Part shown: in pieces, positions 1-8,600 of the stretch
Layout: every line of letters starts with the position of its first letter
Position numbering within the stretch: position 1 is the stretch's first letter
Source: JBBSUQ01 sp964389755
GTDB lineage: Bacteria > Bacteroidota > Bacteroidia > Flavobacteriales_D > Crocinitomicaceae
Assembly: GCA_964389755.1 (NCBI GenBank)
Contig: CAYMEW010000023.1
Location: 1-64,000 of the forward strand
Reading direction: 5' to 3'
Length of the DNA: 64,000 nucleotides
Program-made: the position numbers and the translations under genes
Notes under the pieces: generated by a model
Told to the model about the DNA's origin: nothing
Seen by the model: the letters and a program-made list of their open reading frames with translations, nothing else
The model's database searches: none

Positions 1-463
1 GCCCCCAGGCGGAAAGTTTGGTAAAACGTTCCGGAACAAATGCCAGTTGGGTGGCAGCTGCAACGTAGCGCTAGCACTTTTTGCTACTTTTTGCTGTAAT
101 GGGAAAAAGTAGGATGCAATAAACTCTATATACAGCAAAACCATTCTCCCGAAGCCTCACCGCTTACTTTACACCATGCAGCAACTTCATAAAAACTATA
201 AGCTCAAATACGAAGCAATCCGCATGTACCTATGCAGGTCGCCTTTTCAAAAGTCAGCAAATTGAACTGAAAGAACGAGAACAGCTCGTAAAGACAGAGG
301 CTGATCCTGCTGAAGGAGCGAAAGCCGAAGGACAACTGCATCCCAACCTAAACCGTCCTGCCACGGTATCCCCAAAACTGACGCACGTCAGCCTCTGCAC
401 TGACGACCCTCAGTGCGGGAGCGTCACAACCGTCCTAACTTTGAACTTTATAATGTTTAAGCC
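1..463. other. Left-edge intergenic region
   Basis: I find no convincing gene here. Short open frames on both strands lack family resemblance and are broken up by stops. The only clear signal is a perfect -7 promoter element near the right end (436-443), which serves the DoxX-like gene. The upstream neighbour lies outside the window, so this may be a leader or the 3' flank of an unseen gene. Confidence 0.5.
436..443 (+). promoter_or_regulatory. -7 promoter element upstream of the DoxX-like gene
   Basis: TAACTTTG matches the Bacteroidota -7 consensus TAnnTTTG at every fixed position and ends 20 nt before the ATG at 464. I do not see a good -33 TTTG at the expected distance, so the promoter may be weak or activator dependent. 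Confidence 0.5.
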
Positions 464-883
464 ATGGACTACTTGCAAACACATCACGTCGAAGCAGCCG
501 TTCTGCTCGTCAGACTCTTCCTCGGAGTTCTCTTCGCGTTCCAGGGCTACGACGCACTCTTCGGTGTCGGGCTGAAAAATGTACAGCAAACATACCTCGA
601 GGCATTCACCATGAAGGGCGTCCCACGGCAACTGATCGCATTGGCAGCCTGGTATACTTCCTGGAGTGAACTGCTCTGCGGAATACTCCTCGTACTCGGA
701 TTGTTCTATTACCCGGCGCTCTTCCTGCTGGCACTTAACCTGCTTATCGCAGCCGTCGGTTTTGGTATGCATACCGCCATGTGGGATACACGCCATGTCT
801 TTCCAAGGTTGGTCCTGCTCACCTTCCTGCTGTGCGTTCCGCCCGCATGGAATGTGTTCCTGGTGGATTCCATTTTATTCTAA
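464..883 (+). CDS. DoxX-like small integral membrane protein
   Basis: This 139-residue protein is mostly hydrophobic, with about four membrane-spanning segments (roughly residues 12-32, 55-75, 80-100 and 110-135). It has the overall look of the DoxX/DoxD family, small inner-membrane proteins linked to thiol or redox stress. The segment LVRLFLGVLFAFQGYDALFG near the N-terminus resembles the family's first helix. It is the first gene of a short co-directional run with an unknown protein and Hsp20, which fits a stress role. The ATG lies 20 nt after a perfect -7 element. The family call is from general features only; the biochemical role is unknown. Confidence 0.6.
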   Translation: MDYLQTHHVEAAVLLVRLFLGVLFAFQGYDALFGVGLKNVQQTYLEAFTMKGVPRQLIALAAWYTSWSELLCGILLVLGLFYYPALFLLALNLLIAAVGFGMHTAMWDTRHVFPRLVLLTFLLCVPPAWNVFLVDSILF

Positions 884-895
884 CCGCAATTCAGA

Positions 896-1297
896 ATGCA
901 GATTTATATTGACGATAACAGCAAACTCCGTGACATTCAGGAAGCCTTCAGCGCAGAGTTCCCATACTTGCGAATGGAGTTTTTTATTCGCCCCGAAATG
1001 CAGGACGAAGATGCCGCAGCGAATGCTCCGCGCCGTTTTGCGCCGCTCAGTTCGTTCCGGCTAGAGGGCATGCGCGGCATGAATTTTTACATTGGTCCGG
1101 ACACCACGGTGGCAGAACTCGTGGGCTATTTCCGATCCTGTTACGCACTCGGTGTGCAGGTCTGGAGGAAGTCCGGCAAAGTATGGCTGGAAACCCGGCT
1201 CACCGAAGACTGGTCGCTGGAAGAACAGAACAGGCAGGGACATGCACTTAGCACGGGCTTTTCGGGTGGAACTGATACGGGTCAACTCCCCGGCTGA
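896..1297 (+). CDS. Conserved-looking hypothetical protein of 133 aa
   Basis: This is a soluble 133-residue protein with no signal peptide. The N-terminal part (MQIYIDDNSKL, then SAEFPYLRMEFFI) reads like a small alpha/beta fold in which an acidic strand is followed by a helix. A central segment (GMNFYIGPDTTVAELVGYF) looks like a second strand-helix unit, and the last 30 residues are polar and probably disordered. I cannot assign a domain. It starts 12 nt after the DoxX-like gene and is followed by hsp20, so it probably belongs to the same stress-type transcription unit. The ATG at 896 is the first in frame after the upstream stop. Confidence 0.6.
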   Translation: MQIYIDDNSKLRDIQEAFSAEFPYLRMEFFIRPEMQDEDAAANAPRRFAPLSSFRLEGMRGMNFYIGPDTTVAELVGYFRSCYALGVQVWRKSGKVWLETRLTEDWSLEEQNRQGHALSTGFSGGTDTGQLPG

Positions 1298-1333
1298 CCA
1301 TCCTCATAAAAAGTGGCGCGGTAGCGTCGTAAC

Positions 1334-1361
1334 TTGCTCAGGTAATCATTGTTTAACTTTA
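1334..1361 (+). promoter_or_regulatory. Candidate hsp20 promoter
   Basis: A TTG at 1334-1336 is followed after 17 nt by TAACTTTA at 1354-1361, which has one mismatch to the TAnnTTTG -7 consensus. The element ends 12 nt before the hsp20 ATG. With the terminator after hsp20 it would allow hsp20 to be expressed on its own. Confidence 0.4.
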
Positions 1362-1373
1362 AATTAATTAGTT

Positions 1374-1817
1374 ATGACACCCGCAAAAACAAACACCAGA
1401 CGCAACCTCCTGCCCGCCCTTTTATCAGACTTCTTCGAAGGCGAACGCTTTCCGGCAGCCTCCTGGTTAGACCGTGCATTCGAAGAATCGCTGCCGCCGG
1501 TCAATATCCGCGAGAATGAAAAGTCATTCGATATTGAGTGTGCCGTACCGGGCTTCAAAAAAGACCAGATGAAGGTCAATGTGGAAAACAACCTGTTAAC
1601 CATCAGTGCCGAGCAGGAAGAAGAAAAGAATACGGAAGACGAGCGCTATACACGGAGGGAATTCTCCAGTAAGGCATTTGTCCGCTCATTCACCCTGCCC
1701 GAAAATGTCCACTCAGACAAGATCGACGCTTCCTACACCAACGGTATCCTTACACTCAATATACCAAAACTGAAAGAACAGAAGTCTCAGCCTAAAAAGG
1801 AGATCAAAATCTCCTGA
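1374..1817 (+). CDS. Hsp20/alpha-crystallin family small heat-shock protein
   Basis: A 147-residue ATP-independent holdase chaperone. The alpha-crystallin domain covers about residues 38-135: it opens with PPVNIRENEKSFDIECAVPG and closes with the conserved NGILTLNIPK, just before a short lysine-rich tail that replaces the usual IxI tail but still contains EIKIS. The N-terminal arm (residues 1-37) has the RLFDRAF-like segment used for oligomerisation. The length is normal for bacterial Hsp20. The gene has its own candidate promoter and a strong terminator, so it is probably induced independently of its neighbours. Confidence 0.93.
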   Translation: MTPAKTNTRRNLLPALLSDFFEGERFPAASWLDRAFEESLPPVNIRENEKSFDIECAVPGFKKDQMKVNVENNLLTISAEQEEEKNTEDERYTRREFSSKAFVRSFTLPENVHSDKIDASYTNGILTLNIPKLKEQKSQPKKEIKIS

Positions 1818-1829
1818 TTCAAGGGCAGT

Positions 1830-1869
1830 AAGACCGGCACGTCTGTCGCAGGGACGGCCGGTCTTTGTT
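1830..1869 (+). terminator. Rho-independent terminator after hsp20
   Basis: The 9-bp stem AAGACCGGC/GCCGGTCTT (1830-1838 with 1857-1865) is continued by an inner CGTC/GACG stem after a single bulged A, and is followed by a T-rich tract. It sits 12 nt after the hsp20 stop. Confidence 0.85.
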
Positions 1870-1889
1870 CTTGAACGAAATAAGTCAGC

Positions 1890-2618
1890 TTGGAATTCCT
1901 GGTATGGTTCATATTGCTTGCATTGCTGGCCGAGGTACTCGGTACCGTCGGAGGTTTCGGTTCATCCCTTTTTTTTGTACCGGTAGCCGGGCTGTTCTTT
2001 GACTTTTACTCCGTGCTCGGCATTACGGCACTCTTTCACCTGTCGAGCAACCTCTCGAAAATCGTGCTGTTTCGCAAGGGCTTCGACCTGAAACTCGTGC
2101 TCAATATCGGGATTCCCGCCGTCCTCTTCGTGATCGCCGGAGCCGCACTCAGTCGCTTTGTGACAGGAAACCTGCTCGAACTCATGCTCGGGGTCTTCCT
2201 CGTAACACTCAGCGCCGTATTCCTGCTTGCCAAAGACCTGGTAATTCCTGCAACACGCGGTAATTCGTGGCTTGGTGGAGCGCTTTCGGGTTTTGCCGCC
2301 GGCCTGCTCGGTACCGGGGGGGCGATTCGTGGCTTAACACTGGCCGCCTTCGCACTTTCCAAAGACGTTTTCATCGCTACCTCTGCCCTGATCGATATGG
2401 GTGTGGACCTGAGTCGCAGCGTCGTTTATTTTGCAAATGGCTTTATGCATCGCCACGACCTGTATCTCATCCCGATATTGCTCGGCGTTAGCATACTCGG
2501 TACTTTCATCGGCAAAAAACTGCTTGAGTACATTTCCCGCGAACGCTTCCGGAGAATCGTACTGCTTTTTATTCTTTTCACAGGTTGTCTCACAATTGCA
2601 AAACTATGGATTCACTGA
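1890..2618 (+). CDS. TSUP/TauE-SafE family membrane permease
   Basis: A 242-residue protein with about eight hydrophobic segments and the repeated glycine-rich helix pairs of the TSUP (former DUF81) family, which exports or imports sulfite, sulfonates and other small organic anions. The N-terminal block EVLGTVGGFGSSLFFVPVAG and the second-half counterpart GLLGTGGAIRGLTLAAFAL are the family's pseudo-symmetric halves. The start is a TTG: an in-frame stop lies 9 nt upstream and no in-frame ATG or GTG is near, and the resulting N-terminus begins where family members usually do. The coding region overlaps the next gene by 13 nt, suggesting translational coupling. The substrate is unknown. Confidence 0.8.
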   Translation: MEFLVWFILLALLAEVLGTVGGFGSSLFFVPVAGLFFDFYSVLGITALFHLSSNLSKIVLFRKGFDLKLVLNIGIPAVLFVIAGAALSRFVTGNLLELMLGVFLVTLSAVFLLAKDLVIPATRGNSWLGGALSGFAAGLLGTGGAIRGLTLAAFALSKDVFIATSALIDMGVDLSRSVVYFANGFMHRHDLYLIPILLGVSILGTFIGKKLLEYISRERFRRIVLLFILFTGCLTIAKLWIH

Positions 2619-3478
2619 GATCGGCACATGTCATAAAGGCTTCGGGCGAACAAGTACCTTTTGCACCCGAAAAACTGCTGCACTCACTGCGCAGGGCAGG
2701 AGCTACAAAAGTACAGGCCGAAGAGGTTCTTGCCGGTCTGAGGTCACGCATCTATTCGGGCATTACAACCCGCGAGATCTATCGCATCGCACAACGTCTG
2801 CTGAAGAAACAAGCGGTTCATGTCGCGGCCCGCTATCACCTCAAGCGCGGTATTATGGAACTGGGGCCTTCCGGCTATCCTTTCGAAAAATTTATTGCCG
2901 CAGTGATGCATGCGCAACACTTTGAGGTACAAACAGGAGTCATTGTGCCGGGCGTCTGCGTACCGCATGAGGTCGACGTGCTTGCGCAACGGGAACGACA
3001 AGTCTGTTTCGTGGAATGCAAATACCACAACCGGCAGGGAATTCTCTGTGATGTGAAGGTTCCCCTGTACATTCACGCACGCTTCAATGACCTGCGGAGC
3101 CACACGGAAAAAAGCGCGAATCATCAGCGAAGCTACGAGGGCTGGCTGGTTACCAATACCCGGTTTTCCAAAGATGCCCTGACTTACGGAACCTGTGCCG
3201 GTTTACACATGCAGAGTTGGGATTATCCTTCCGGGAACAGCCTGCGTGAACAGATCGATCGCCTGGGGCTTTACCCGCTTACCTGCCTGACAACACTTAC
3301 CCGCCAGGAGAAACAGTGGCTTCTGGAAAAACAGCTTGTACTCGCCTCGGGACTTGTAGAGAATGCGGAGTTGCTTTCAAAAGCGGGAGTGGGAGTGGAG
3401 CGCAGGGATCAGGTACTCCGGGAAATTCGTCAGTTATGTAATCTGAAAACCAGTGAAAACAAATCAGACAAGCCTTGA
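2606..3478 (+). CDS. ATP-cone plus restriction-endonuclease-fold protein
   Basis: A 290-residue protein in two parts. Residues 8-90 form an ATP-cone, the nucleotide-binding regulatory module of ribonucleotide reductases and NrdR (VIKASGEQVPFAPEKLLHSL, then GITTREIYRIAQRLL). Residues 91-210 look like an Mrr-type PD-(D/E)xK nuclease: E94 in the first helix, D124 in HEVDV, and E137-C-K139 in VECKY, with a late WDYP block at 205-208. The tail (residues 230-282) resembles a helix-hairpin-helix unit. I chose the ATG at 2606 over a TTG at 2585 because the domain begins right after it. The gene overlaps the TSUP gene upstream and the beta-CASP gene downstream, so the three are probably translated together. 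Nuclease activity controlled by (d)ATP is inference. Confidence 0.75.
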   Translation: MDSLRSAHVIKASGEQVPFAPEKLLHSLRRAGATKVQAEEVLAGLRSRIYSGITTREIYRIAQRLLKKQAVHVAARYHLKRGIMELGPSGYPFEKFIAAVMHAQHFEVQTGVIVPGVCVPHEVDVLAQRERQVCFVECKYHNRQGILCDVKVPLYIHARFNDLRSHTEKSANHQRSYEGWLVTNTRFSKDALTYGTCAGLHMQSWDYPSGNSLREQIDRLGLYPLTCLTTLTRQEKQWLLEKQLVLASGLVENAELLSKAGVGVERRDQVLREIRQLCNLKTSENKSDKP

Positions 3479-4862
3479 CTTCTTTGGTGCTGCCGGTACG
3501 GTTACCGGTTCCAGGTACCTGCTTTCTCACGCCGGGAAGAAAATCCTGGTCGACTGCGGTCTTTTCCAGGGTCTAAAAGAATTGCGCGCCCGCAACTGGG
3601 AGGATTTCCCGCTTTCACCCTCAGAAGTGGACATCGTGCTGCTCACACACGGGCACCTCGATCACTGCGGATATTTACCGAGATTTGTAAAAGCAGGATT
3701 TAAGGGGGAAATATGGGCGACCCGGCCCACGATCGACGTGGCTAAGATCGTGCTTGCAGACAGTGCAAAGATCCAGGAAGAAGATGCCGAACGTGCCAAC
3801 CGCAATGGTTTTTCAAAACACAAACCGGCACTTCCGCTGTACACACTTGCCGAAGCCGGGCAGGTCAATGCGCATTTCAGGCCCTGCGATCCGTATGACT
3901 GGAATGAACTCTTCCCGGGGATACGTTGCCGTTTTCGTTATAACGGACACATCATCGGGGCAACCTTTATCGAACTCGAACTGGATGGGAAAATCGTTGT
4001 ATTTAGCGGAGATGTCGGCAGACCGGTTGACTGGCTCCTGTCAGCACCCGAAAAACCTGCAAAGGCCGATGTGCTCATCCTTGAATCAACTTATGGCGAT
4101 CGCCTGCATCCCGGCGACGTTCTTCCGAATATCGCGGGCCTGGTATGCGACGCCCTGGCCAGGCACGGAACGCTGCTTATTCCCGGTTTTGCCGTTGAGC
4201 GTGCGCAAACCCTGATGTACCTGCTCTGGAAACTACAGCGTCAGAACCTCATTCCTGCCGTACCCGTTTATTTTGACAGCCCGATGGGTGCGAGCGCCCT
4301 TGAGGTATTTATCAGGTATCAGTCCTGGCACATCATACCCGCCGATGAACTGCAACAGGTCGTCCGCTGGATCAGGCGCGTCACCTCCGTCCGCGAAACA
4401 AACCAACTGGCAGCGTCCCGGGGAGCGAAGATCGTAATCGCCGGTAGTGGTATGGCTTCCGGAGGCCGAATACTGACGTACTTCTGGCACTTGCTCGGAG
4501 ATCCGGAGACCGCCGTTCTTTTTACCGGCTACCAGGCCGAAGGAACACGCGGACGACAATTACTGGAAGGAGTGCGCCAACTGAAAATATTCGGCAAAAT
4601 CTGCAAGGTACATGCAAAGATTAGGCAGATCGAAGGACTTTCCGCGCACGCGGATCAGGCTGAACTGATCGGCTGGTTATCCGAACTCTCACAAACTCCC
4701 CGACAGATCTTCATTACCCATGGCGAACCGGCGGCCGCACTGAGTCTTTCCGCAAAGATCCGGGAAACTTACGGCTGGAAAGCACACGTACCGCTTATGT
4801 ACGAACGCGTTTTACTCTTTCAGGAGGAAGCAGAAACTGACGAGCATCAGGAAAAATGCTGA
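3453..4862 (+). CDS. Metallo-beta-lactamase/beta-CASP RNA-processing-type hydrolase
   Basis: A 469-residue protein with the full metallo-beta-lactamase metal set: H66-G-H68-L-D70-H71 (THGHLDHCGYLP), H166 in NGHIIGA and D187 in SGDVGR. The ESTYGDR motif (about 211-217) follows, then a beta-CASP domain and the C-terminal RNA-specificity block with EGLSAHAD and THGE near residues 390-430. This is the architecture of the CPSF73-like/YsfB-type exo- and endoribonucleases. The length is typical. The start overlaps the ATP-cone gene by 26 nt. A target RNA or DNA is not evident; pairing with a predicted nuclease suggests joint nucleic-acid processing, which is inference. Confidence 0.88.
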   Translation: MKTNQTSLDFFGAAGTVTGSRYLLSHAGKKILVDCGLFQGLKELRARNWEDFPLSPSEVDIVLLTHGHLDHCGYLPRFVKAGFKGEIWATRPTIDVAKIVLADSAKIQEEDAERANRNGFSKHKPALPLYTLAEAGQVNAHFRPCDPYDWNELFPGIRCRFRYNGHIIGATFIELELDGKIVVFSGDVGRPVDWLLSAPEKPAKADVLILESTYGDRLHPGDVLPNIAGLVCDALARHGTLLIPGFAVERAQTLMYLLWKLQRQNLIPAVPVYFDSPMGASALEVFIRYQSWHIIPADELQQVVRWIRRVTSVRETNQLAASRGAKIVIAGSGMASGGRILTYFWHLLGDPETAVLFTGYQAEGTRGRQLLEGVRQLKIFGKICKVHAKIRQIEGLSAHADQAELIGWLSELSQTPRQIFITHGEPAAALSLSAKIRETYGWKAHVPLMYERVLLFQEEAETDEHQEKC

Positions 4863-4894
4863 CAGTGGTCATGTCTGACCAAAATCATACCCGG

Positions 4895-5076
4895 TACTTT
4901 TGAATCAGGAAAGAAACTTAGTTTTTGATAAATAGTTATTAAGAGAATACACACATTACCTCCTTCATTTTTAAAATACAACTAAACCCGGAGATCGGAC
5001 CCGCTGAAATAACGAAATGGGAATTACAACCTCTCCACACACCCGAAGCCCGCTTTACAACGCGGGCTTTTTTTTA
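4895..5076 (+). ncRNA. Candidate small RNA or terminated 3' UTR
   Basis: A perfect TAnnTTTG -7 element (TACTTTTG, 4895-4902) is followed about 145 nt later by a strong intrinsic terminator, with no open reading frame between. The predicted transcript of about 165 nt is A/T-rich and I could not fold it by eye into a known class. The alternative is that the terminator simply ends the beta-CASP operon with a 185-nt 3' UTR. Confidence 0.25.
5046..5076 (+). terminator. Intrinsic terminator
   Basis: The perfect 8-bp stem AAGCCCGC/GCGGGCTT (5046-5053 with 5062-5069) has an 8-nt loop and is followed by an uninterrupted T tract to about 5076. It lies about 185 nt after the beta-CASP gene and would end either that operon or a separate small RNA. 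Confidence 0.85.
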
Positions 5077-5657
5077 TCCCAAAAGACATAGCCGGAACAA
5101 CCGGAACGTGTATCTTAGCAGTACTCGAATGAAGCATGCAGAACTCTTTTTTAGTGCCGGTTTTACGGCTGCCCTGACCCCCGCCGTTTTTACCCGGTTG
5201 CTGATGTGCTTTTTACTTTTGGAACGCTGGAGTATCCGAAAATACGATCATTTTCTAAACGTGCTGATCATGCAAGTTTCAGGCTGGCGGGTATTGCAAC
5301 AGGTCTTATACTGTTGATAGCCGTTGGATGGCTGATTTGTTCCGGAATGTAAACCGATTGATTGATCCGCTAAAGGATCCGTTTCGATGGTGTGTGCATC
5401 ATTCTGTTGAAACGGGCGTTCGGTTCGTTGATCGTTCGGTTAACTTTAAAAAAACAACACTTTACTCAATGGAGCGGCTTTTGAATGGTGAAATGAATGT
5501 TTTTTTAACATGTGACGGCTATATTTGTGAAAAGTAGTAATCAGTATAGCCGGAATCTGACCGTTCACAGGGCGTTATTTGCGCACATCTTACAAAGCCC
5601 GAATCTCTGAACAGTTGCCGGAACGTGCTGGTATTAGTTCAATTAAATAAACATTTT

Positions 5658-8600
5658 ATGAGAAAACTTTACAAGTGCATGCTTGCGGGCCTGTTGCCTC
5701 TCTTTTGCCTGCTGGCAACACCTGCGGGAGCACAGTACTTTAACGAAGATTTTGAGAACGGTGGAACTTTCCCTTCGGGATGGACACTCACCAACGGAAC
5801 GGACGACTGGCAGATCGGTGACGGTACCGATTACGGTCCGGGTGCTGCACACAGTGGAACTTACTGTGCTTATTTCAATGATTTTTCTTTTAACTCCGGC
5901 ACCACTGCGGACATGATCACTCCGGCGATCGATCTGCAAACAGCGAGCTCGCCACAACTAACCTTCTGGTACTTCGATGAGGATGATCCCGATACCGTAC
6001 AGATCCTCGTTTCGACGGATGGCACCAACTACACACCGGTGTTTACCACTCCCGAATCCGTTGATCCCTGGACGCAATTTACCGTTGACCTTTCGGCATA
6101 CGCCGGTTCTTCAACCGTAACCATTGCTTTCCGCGGAACAAGTGAATATGACAATACAAACCCGACCGTCGATGACGTTGTAGTCGCAGAAGCACCTACA
6201 TGCCCGGCAATCACGGGACTCGTCGTGAATAGCATGACCGCTAACTCTGCAAATATCAGCTGGATTGCCGGCGGTTCGGAGACAGCCTGGAACGTGGAAT
6301 ATGGCCCTGCAGGCTACACACCCGGAAACGGTACCATGCTGAGTCCGGCTCCTGCCGATACCTTCGCCGTGATCAGCGGACTTTCTGTAAATACTTCCTA
6401 CGACATGTATGTTCAGGCGGATTGCGGAAGCGGTGACCTGAGCACCTGGTCGGGACCGCTCACCGTGTACACCGGTTACTGTGTCTTCAGTACGGATGAA
6501 ACCGATTATTACATCGACAATTTCGTGACAAGCAACGGTGCTTCAAACATCTCGAACACTGCGAGCGGTATCGCGACGAACGGCTACGGAGATTATACTT
6601 CCATGACCGTATCGCAGTACGAAGGTGCAGACGTGGATGTGGACATTACTTTCGGACTGAGTTCCGGTTATACCTTTGGCTGTAATATCTGGATAGACTG
6701 GAATAACGATTTGCAATTTGATGCTTCCGAAGAAGTTTTTGCAACCGGAGGCTACACGTCGCATGCCACAGGAACTATTTCCGTGCCTGTCGGAACACCT
6801 GTCGGAAACTACACCATGCGTGTGGCTGCAGATTATAACGATACGGATCCCCAGTCCTGCACGAATGATATCAACGGCGAGGTAGAAGACTACACCTTTA
6901 CAGTGATCCCCGTACCGAGTTGTGTGCCGGTCACAGGACTCGTAGTGAATGAACTAACTTCTTCTTCGGCAAATATCAGCTGGGTTGCCGGTGGTTCCGA
7001 AACGGCGTGGAACGTGGAGTACGGCCCGGCCGGATACACACCCGGAACAGGAACAGTGCTCAGTCCCGCTCCGACCGATACCTTTGCCGTGATCAACGGG
7101 CTGACCTTCGGTTCGGATTACGATTTTTACGTGATGGCCGATTGCGGCGGAGGTGATCAGAGTACCTGGGCAGGTCCGTTGAATGTATTCATCGCGTACT
7201 GCGTACCTTCATCCGAATACACCAGTGATTACCTGGAAGGGATTACGACTTCCGGCGGAACGCAGAATGTTTCGTACTCAACGGCCTCGATACCGGGAAC
7301 AGGATATGCAGATGAATCTGCGCAGATCGTGTCAACCTATGCCGGTGGATCATTCGACTTCGAAACAGAGTATGTCGGAGGAGGAAACGGTGTGAAAATT
7401 TGGGTAGACTGGAACGATAACCTCGATTTCGAAGCCAGTGAAGTGGTATTCTACGAGGCAAGCTCTTCGGCAACCAAAACAGGAACGATCAGCGTACCGT
7501 CCGGTGTAAGCGTCGGCGACTATCGCATTCGTTTCCGTGGAAAATACGGTTCTTCTGCAGACCCGCAGCCTTGCGGAGAAACGTCCTTCGGATCAACGGT
7601 TGACTTTACCCTGCATGTTGAAGCTGCCCCGTCCTGCCTTCCGGTATCGGACCTCGGTGTGATGAATGTGCTCTCCACAACAGCAGATGTTTTCTGGACT
7701 GTGAACGGTACGGAAACAAGCTGGATCATTGAATACGGTCCGCAGGGATTCACACAGGGATCGGGAATAACAGAGAATGCGAATGCCAATCCCTTTGGTC
7801 TAAGCTCACTTACCCCGGATTCGGATTACGAGTTCTACGTAAAAGCAGACTGCGGAGGCGGAGACGAAAGTACCTGGGCTGGACCGTTTGCGTTCCATAC
7901 GCCTTGCGTTCCGATGAATGCTACTGATCTCTGTGAAAGTTTCGAGCCGACGTCGGCGAATGAAGGGTGCTGGACGGTGATCAACGGGAACGACGATAAC
8001 GACTCCTGGAACCTGGATTATGCGACCAACCCGTACGACGGGGACGAGGCGGCCATGCTTTACACCGACTACAATGACGGAGATAACGACGACTGGCTCA
8101 TTACGCCGAACATCACCCTGACAGGGAATGAAGTCCTCAACTTCTTCTACCGCGTTCAGAGTTCAACGGAACCTAACGACTTCGAAGTGTTGCTTTCCAC
8201 CACAAGTATGGATGCGGCTGACTTTACGGATACATTGATGCACCTCGACTCGTATGATAACACGAGCTACATGGACACGTCGATCGACCTGAGCGCGTTC
8301 ACAGGAGACGTATTTATTGCATTCCACGTGCCTGCAGGCGGAGCGGACGGATACCGACTGTACATTGACCAGGTATGTTTTGATATTTGTACACCGGCTC
8401 CGGGAATCGACGGGACAGCAGACGTTTGCCGACTCGACAACAGCGTGGACCTGAGTGCAATCATTACGGCAGGTGAGCCTAACGGAACCTGGACATTCGA
8501 GACAGATCCACAGCGCGTTTCCGGTTCGGATCTGAACATTGTGGGAATTGCATCCGGAACATACGAAGTCAATTACATCGTTACAACTGCATGTACTTCG

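Larger units (their letters stand above)
4863..5657. other. 795-bp intergenic region
   Basis: I see no credible protein gene. Two frames of about 69 codons occur (5108-5317 and 5328-5537), but they have no family resemblance, no clear promoter and unnatural compositions. The left part contains a perfect -7 element (TACTTTTG, 4895-4902) and a strong terminator (5046-5076) with no reading frame between them. The sequence ATAGCCGGAA occurs at about 5089 and again at about 5546. The right part leads into the T9SS cargo gene. Confidence 0.5.

Noticed and set aside
410..796. 128-codon minus-strand frame over the first DoxX-like gene
   Set aside because: Antisense to a protein with clear membrane segments, and acidic/low-complexity without family match.
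4981..5076. Possible tRNA or 6S-like RNA just before the terminator
   Set aside because: No cloverleaf arms or conserved TpsiC sequence and no long interrupted helix; only the terminator hairpin is clear.
5108..5537. Two open frames of about 69 codons in the 4.9-5.6 kb gap
   Set aside because: No family resemblance, no good start context or promoter, and odd composition. Best read as chance.
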